From Bordetella parapertussis (GTDB lineage: Bacteria > Pseudomonadota > Gammaproteobacteria > Burkholderiales > Burkholderiaceae_B): a stretch of DNA of 18,281 nt. The notes beneath the pieces were generated by a model, which saw only the letters and a list, made by a program, of their open reading frames with translations, was not told where the DNA came from and made no database searches. Every line of letters begins with the position of its first letter. The first letter of the stretch is position 1. Of this stretch, positions 14,813-18,281 are shown piece by piece. The position numbers were made by a program, and so were the translations under genes. The stretch covers positions 1-18,281 of the forward strand of contig CAMDEF010000061.1 in assembly GCA_945895265.1 (NCBI GenBank), read 5' to 3'.

Positions 14813-15091
14813 TTAAGCGCAACCTTTGCTCCTACGTGTTTGTCGAACAAATGCTTTGCGCTGATCAATACGCAACAGCTCTACCGACAAGCGTTACTGA
14901 ATTCGGCTCAAGCACAGGCCAGTCGCCTGGGTAATACAGAGGCCCTGTTTCAAGTGCTTGGCGGCGGCTGGTGGAACAAGCCCACCGAGCAATCACAACA
15001 AACAAACAATTTGTACCAAGCGTCAGCCCTAGGCGACAGCTGCACTCTTAAGATTCGAGGCTGCCACTTGAGCCTAAATTGCCCTTATTGA
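14813..15091 (+). pseudogene. Remnant of an RND-type outer-membrane efflux protein (TolC/NodT-like), C-terminal fragment
   Basis: This lies in the 438-bp gap between the amidohydrolase and queE. The frame open from 14813 to the TGA at 15089-15091 has no ATG or Shine-Dalgarno. Its middle (about 14864-14985) reads LINTQQLYRQALLNSAQAQ, then ASRLGNTEALFQVLGGGWW. That matches the last helix and terminal GGGW signature of outer-membrane efflux channels (family pattern: LxxQRxLxxAxxxxxxAxxxxxxxxVxLYxALGGGW). Whole proteins have about 450-500 residues; only some 45-60 C-terminal residues remain and nothing like the rest lies upstream, where an in-frame stop at 14810-14812 closes the frame. The tail after GGGWWNKP looks unselected and runs into a candidate promoter for queE. 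It is most likely a deletion scar. A small real gene is possible but unlikely. Confidence 0.6.
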
Positions 15092-15107
15092 TCGATCACA
15101 CTAAAAT
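15079..15107 (+). promoter_or_regulatory. Candidate sigma-70 promoter for queE-queD
   Basis: TTGCCC (15079-15084) and TAAAAT (15102-15107) are 17 bp apart, with four and five consensus matches. Transcription would begin about 65 nt before the queE ATG at 15179. The promoter overlaps the tail of the efflux-protein remnant. Confidence 0.45.
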
Positions 15108-15178
15108 GCGAGTTGGCTGGTCTGCCTTGGCGTCGAGAACAGGCTTTTTGCCGCCGAGTCTTTGAACAATCACCAATC

Positions 15179-15811
15179 ATGGCCTATAGCGTTAAAGAAA
15201 TTTTTTACACTCTGCAGGGCGAAGGCCTCAGAGCCGGTCGGCCCGCGGTGTTTTGCCGATTTTCTGGTTGTAATCTGTGGTCGGGTCGAGAGGTCGATCG
15301 CGACGACGCTGTCTGTCAATTTTGCGATACCGATTTTGCTGGTACCGACGGAACACTTGGCGGTAAATTCAATACGGCCACTAAACTCGCAGAAACAATT
15401 GCTTCGCTATGGCCTGCTCACAAAAAAAATCGCTATGTTGTACTGACCGGTGGCGAACCGCTCTTACAAGTTGACGCCTCGCTCATTGAGGCTTTGCATC
15501 AACAGAATTTTGAAATCGCTCTTGAAACCAATGGCACCCTCGCTGTGCCTGTCGGGATTGACTGGATCTGCGTCAGCCCCAAGGCGGGTGCAGACTGGGT
15601 ACAAAAAACCGGTCATGAACTCAAATTAGTGTACCCACAGCCGCAATTAATGCCAGATAAACTGGATACCGCTGGCTTTGACCACTATTTGCTTCAACCG
15701 ATGGATGGTTTGTTTCAAAAGAAAAATACTCTCAAAGCGATTGAGTACTGTCAGGATCACCCAGAATGGCGACTCTCAGTGCAAACCCATAAATTTCTGG
15801 ACATCCGTTGA
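15179..15811 (+). CDS. queE: 7-carboxy-7-deazaguanine synthase QueE (radical SAM)
   Basis: QueE turns 6-carboxy-5,6,7,8-tetrahydropterin into 7-carboxy-7-deazaguanine using a [4Fe-4S] cluster and S-adenosylmethionine, the third step towards preQ0 and queuosine. The 210-residue product begins SVKEIFYTLQGEG, a QueE hallmark. It has Cys31, Cys46 and Cys49, that is CX14CX2C, the spacing known for Burkholderia QueE rather than the usual CX3CX2C. The SAM motif TGGEPLLQ (GGEP at 91-94) follows, then ALETNGT and ICVSPK. The ATG at 15179 is chosen because family homology starts there; the frame is open to a TTG at 15113 but those residues do not fit. The stop overlaps the queD start by 4 nt (TTGA), which suggests translational coupling. 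queC and queF are not in the window. Confidence 0.95.
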   Translation: MAYSVKEIFYTLQGEGLRAGRPAVFCRFSGCNLWSGREVDRDDAVCQFCDTDFAGTDGTLGGKFNTATKLAETIASLWPAHKKNRYVVLTGGEPLLQVDASLIEALHQQNFEIALETNGTLAVPVGIDWICVSPKAGADWVQKTGHELKLVYPQPQLMPDKLDTAGFDHYLLQPMDGLFQKKNTLKAIEYCQDHPEWRLSVQTHKFLDIR

Positions 15812-16197
15812 AGCAACACAACAACACCGATCACTTCGAGCTCTCACAAAGATTCTATTTTGAAGCTGCGCATACGTTAACTCGTAAGATCGACGCTTAC
15901 GCCAGCCGTCAAATCCACGGCCATACCTATGAGGCCGAAATCACCTTGACGGGCAAACCCGACCTAACGTCGGGCATGGTGCTCGACTTGGCCTATCTTC
16001 GTCTCGAAATTGAACGCGTTCGAGCGCTGCTAGACCACCAGTTTTTAGACGATATCGCTGATTTAGGGCCTGCCACTCTTGAGAACCTGTGCCTGTTCAT
16101 CAAACAGCAATTGATCGCTACGGTGCCACACCTGAGCTGCGTCACGATCGAACGACGCGCAAGCGGCGACAAGTGCACGCTTCGCCTCAAAGCCTAG
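15808..16197 (+). CDS. queD: 6-carboxy-5,6,7,8-tetrahydropterin synthase-like protein QueD (PTPS family)
   Basis: QueD normally converts 7,8-dihydroneopterin triphosphate to 6-carboxy-5,6,7,8-tetrahydropterin, the substrate of QueE. The 129-residue product shows the PTPS fold: FYFEAAH with zinc ligand His22, HGH with His37 and His39, GMVLDLAYL, LLDHQFLDD with Asp76/His77, NLCLFI, and Glu115 in TIERRASGDKC. The catalytic cysteine expected four residues before HGH (C-x3-HGH in E. coli QueD) is Ser33 here (S-R-Q-I-HGH), and no cysteine lies within the active-site loop. The start is the TTG at 15808, within the queE stop overlap; no ATG precedes the conserved core. Coupling to queE supports a role in the same pathway. 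Whether it keeps the canonical reaction is uncertain. Confidence 0.9.
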   Translation: MKQHNNTDHFELSQRFYFEAAHTLTRKIDAYASRQIHGHTYEAEITLTGKPDLTSGMVLDLAYLRLEIERVRALLDHQFLDDIADLGPATLENLCLFIKQQLIATVPHLSCVTIERRASGDKCTLRLKA

Positions 16198-16213
16198 AAG
16201 CGTTGTTTTATTT
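16177..16213 (+). terminator. Probable intrinsic terminator of queE-queD
   Basis: ACGCTTC (16177-16183) pairs with GAAGCGT (16197-16203) around a 13-nt loop, followed by a T-rich tail (TGTTTTATTTATT). The hairpin spans the queD stop codon, and its tail reaches the 3' end of the convergent CoA-transferase gene. Confidence 0.5.
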
Positions 16214-17347
16214 ATTCTTTTCCGGCACTTCAAATTCTTGATTGTGCTGTCCAAGTCTGGGGGCAACAGACCGATGCACAGGGCGCTGTCCATCAAAAGA
16301 GATCGGTAACGCTGTCAACACAAAATCCTCACCTGGCACCAAGCTCTGCATTTGCAGCGCTTGCACCTGAGCGTCTTCAAGTGCCTCGGGTACTGTATTG
16401 ACGGGTGCGCAAGGTACCCCTACGGCATTGAAACGAGTCACCCATTCTGCGCGGGTATGCTCACGCAGTAAAGGAATCAAGCGTTCTAACAAGGCTATTT
16501 TATTAGCCAGGCGATTTCGATTACTAGAAAATCGTTCATCACTTAACCACTCGGGGTGCCCTAACTCTTGCGCAAACTTCGCAAACAAGCGATCGTTACC
16601 ACAACAAATCAAAATCGGTGCATCTTTTGTTTCAAACGATTCATAGGGCACAAAACCAGGGTGCCCCGAGCGGTGCCGATCTGGCAAACGCCCAAGGTTG
16701 ACGTAGGCATCAGCCTTCTGCCCGACCCAGCCCAGTGCCGTCTCAAGTAGTGAAGTACTCACCACACCACCGCGACCGGTGTGCCCTCGCCTTTGCAGCA
16801 TTGCCAAGGCACCGATCACCGCCCACATGCCCGTACCCTGATCGCAGACAGAAGCACCGGAACGCATGGGCGGGTCGTCTGGGCCGCCATTGATGCTCGA
16901 CAATCCACTAAACGCCTGTATGAGCGGTTCGTACCCGGGTTGCAAGTGCATCGGACCGGTGTGGCCAAACGCAGAGATCTCGCAATAGATCAATTGCGGG
17001 TGACGCGCACAGAGTGTCTCGCCATCTATGCCCAAAGATTTTGTCACACCAGGGCGCATATTGTGAATAAAAATATCAGCCGTCGCAGCTAAACGCTCAA
17101 AGGCCTCCAAACCATCGACATTTTTCAAATCAATTGCCACTGACTTTTTGCCACGATTGAACACATGAAAATTCAGCGCATCGCCATAGCGAAAGGCTGC
17201 ACCCATGTTGCGCGCATCATCTCCGCCCTCAACCCGTTCGAGTTTAATCACCTCGGCACCTAGATCGGCAAAAATTGCCCCAGCAAACGGCCCGGCAAGC
17301 ACTTGACCAAGCTCTAAAACCGTAACGTCTTGCAGAATATTTTGCAT
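16208..17347 (-). CDS. CoA-transferase family III (CaiB/BaiF type), second copy
   Basis: Length 379 residues from the ATG at 17347; an in-frame TTG at 17356 would add three residues, and neither start has a good Shine-Dalgarno. Family III signatures: VTVLELGQVLAGPFAG, LGAEVIKLERVEGGDDARN, FNRGKKSVAIDLK, YCEISAFGHTGP and PGYEPLIQAFSGL. The putative aspartyl nucleophile is Asp169 in SVCDQGTGMW, the same number as in formyl-CoA transferase. The C-terminal VPCAPVNTVPEAL block is present. It transfers CoA between organic acids; substrate unknown. It begins 39 bp after the stop of Bug copy 5 on the same strand, a probable receptor/activation-enzyme operon. It converges with queD, with only 10 bp between the stops, and is a clear paralogue of the CoA-transferase at 164-1375. 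Confidence 0.93.
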   Translation of the reverse strand: MQNILQDVTVLELGQVLAGPFAGAIFADLGAEVIKLERVEGGDDARNMGAAFRYGDALNFHVFNRGKKSVAIDLKNVDGLEAFERLAATADIFIHNMRPGVTKSLGIDGETLCARHPQLIYCEISAFGHTGPMHLQPGYEPLIQAFSGLSSINGGPDDPPMRSGASVCDQGTGMWAVIGALAMLQRRGHTGRGGVVSTSLLETALGWVGQKADAYVNLGRLPDRHRSGHPGFVPYESFETKDAPILICCGNDRLFAKFAQELGHPEWLSDERFSSNRNRLANKIALLERLIPLLREHTRAEWVTRFNAVGVPCAPVNTVPEALEDAQVQALQMQSLVPGEDFVLTALPISFDGQRPVHRSVAPRLGQHNQEFEVPEKNK

Positions 17348-17386
17348 ATATGACAATGGTTGAAAGATTGATGTTGCCTGCTAGAC

Positions 17387-18281
17387 CTACTCGGGCTCAA
17401 TCCCGGCGGCTCGGATGATACGCCCCCATGTTCGCACCTCGCTGGCTTGATATTCAGCCAGTTCGCTCGGTGTACTCGTGATCGCTTCGCTACCTAAAGA
17501 CTCTTGGCGTGACACCATACGTTTTGACAGAGCAGCACCCGCGATAAGCTTCGCTAACTTCTCAACGATATCCGGCGCAACACCAGCCGGTGCATACACG
17601 GCATTCCAGTAAGTCACCTCAAACCCCGGCAGGCCCGATTCGGCAATGGTCGGCACCATCTGTGCAGCCTTAGAGCGCGTCGCAGCACTGACAGCCAAAG
17701 GATGCAAGCGTCCTGCGCGAATCAGCGGCAAGGCAGTTGAACTATCTAAAAACATGTAATCAATTTGGCCGCCCATCAAATCATTGACGGCCTGAGGGTT
17801 ACTTTTGTAGGGAACCGAAGTGACATCAATTTTGGCCATCTGCTTAAGCAGCTCTGAGCCGACAAGACTCGACGAGCTACCGCTCCCGAAATTCAGCTTT
17901 CCTGGCTTAGCACGAGCCACTTTAATCAGATCGTCGACCGTTTTAATTTGACTTGTAGCAGTGACCACTAAAAACATACTGCCTCGACCAATCAAACCGA
18001 TCGGTTGAAAATCTTTCACCGGATCATAGGGCAGCTTTTTGTAAAGATGCTGATTCGCCACCTGTGTTGTATTGGTCGTGAGCAACAGCGTGTAACCATT
18101 CGGTTTAGCCTGCGCGACATACTGCGCGGCCAACATACCATTTGCACCGCCACGATTTTCAATCACAGCGGTCGTACCAAACTCTTCTGCCATCGACTGC
18201 GCCATCGCTCGAGCTGTTTGATCCGTGCCGCTACCTGCGGCAAACGGCACAACGATGGTAATTGGTGCTGTGGGAAACTCA
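17387..18281 (-). CDS. Tripartite tricarboxylate transporter substrate-binding protein (Bug/TctC family), copy 5, 5' end outside window
   Basis: The frame stays open to the right edge, so the signal peptide and start lie outside. The in-frame GTG at 18250 is not the start: upstream codons give EFPTAPITIVV, which is the normal mature Bug N-terminus. About 298 residues are visible. Bug markers: VVPFAAGSGTDQTARAMAQ, FGTTAVIENRGGANG, AKPNGYTLLLTTNTT, VTSVPYKSNPQAVNDLMGG, and MVPTIAESGLPGFEVTYW followed by AVYAPAGV. This is a periplasmic organic-acid receptor with no permease nearby. It lies 39 bp upstream of the second CoA-transferase, suggesting that its ligand is the acid activated by that enzyme (inference). 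Confidence 0.92.
   Translation of the reverse strand, partial: EFPTAPITIVVPFAAGSGTDQTARAMAQSMAEEFGTTAVIENRGGANGMLAAQYVAQAKPNGYTLLLTTNTTQVANQHLYKKLPYDPVKDFQPIGLIGRGSMFLVVTATSQIKTVDDLIKVARAKPGKLNFGSGSSSSLVGSELLKQMAKIDVTSVPYKSNPQAVNDLMGGQIDYMFLDSSTALPLIRAGRLHPLAVSAATRSKAAQMVPTIAESGLPGFEVTYWNAVYAPAGVAPDIVEKLAKLIAGAALSKRMVSRQESLGSEAITSTPSELAEYQASEVRTWGRIIRAAGIEPE

Noticed and set aside
14746..14934. Small open frame of 62 codons after the amidohydrolase
   Set aside because: It has no domain or convincing ribosome-binding site and overlaps the efflux-protein remnant in another frame, which has clear family similarity.
1..18281. CRISPR arrays, tRNA or rRNA genes, insertion sequences, integrases, toxin-antitoxin or phage genes
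   Set aside because: None seen by eye on either strand: no regularly spaced repeats, no cloverleaf-like sequence beside any gene, and no transposase or integrase motifs in the translated frames.

Overview
The window looks like chromosome of a Burkholderiales betaproteobacterium, perhaps Alcaligenaceae or Burkholderiaceae; this is inferred. The reasons are five paralogous Bug/TctC-type periplasmic substrate-binding proteins in 18 kb, two family III CoA-transferases, a QueE with the CX14CX2C cysteine spacing, and moderate GC by eye. No rRNA, tRNA, CRISPR array, transposase or integrase was seen, and no transcriptional regulator gene is present.

Layout. (1) 1-2975, minus strand: an outer-membrane-protein-like gene, a secreted S8 (subtilisin-type) peptidase, a family III CoA-transferase, then the first 43 codons of an enoyl-CoA hydratase/isomerase that runs off the left edge. 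A SOUL heme-binding family gene (3030-3656) diverges from the outer-membrane gene. (2) 3666-9406: two divergent Bug/Bug pairs. In the first, the rightward Bug is followed closely by a small cupin. In the second, the leftward Bug is followed by a TfdA-like Fe(II)/2-oxoglutarate dioxygenase. The cupin and dioxygenase genes converge with overlapping stop codons. (3) 9566-14740: a major-facilitator transporter, a convergent epoxide-hydrolase-like alpha/beta hydrolase, a divergent flavin monooxygenase with an extra N-terminal NTF2-like domain, and an amidohydrolase. (4) 14741-15178: mostly non-coding, holding a decayed C-terminal piece of an RND-type outer-membrane efflux protein and a candidate promoter for queE. 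(5) 15179-16197: queE and queD, overlapping by 4 nt, for 7-deazaguanine (queuosine) precursor synthesis. (6) 16208-18281, minus strand: a fifth Bug (5' end beyond the window) followed by a second family III CoA-transferase.

How the genes may work together (inference). Most of the window reads as accessory catabolism of organic acids or xenobiotic-like compounds. Bug proteins and the MFS carrier would handle sensing or uptake. The dioxygenase, flavin monooxygenase, epoxide hydrolase, cupin and amidohydrolase would do oxidative and hydrolytic steps. CoA-transferases and the enoyl-CoA hydratase would activate and process acyl-CoAs. No substrate can be read from sequence. Points most worth a second look are the outer-membrane protein/S8 peptidase pair, the TfdA-like dioxygenase with its own Bug, the efflux-gene scar beside queED, the QueD with serine in place of the catalytic cysteine, and the dyad symmetries in both divergent Bug promoter regions.
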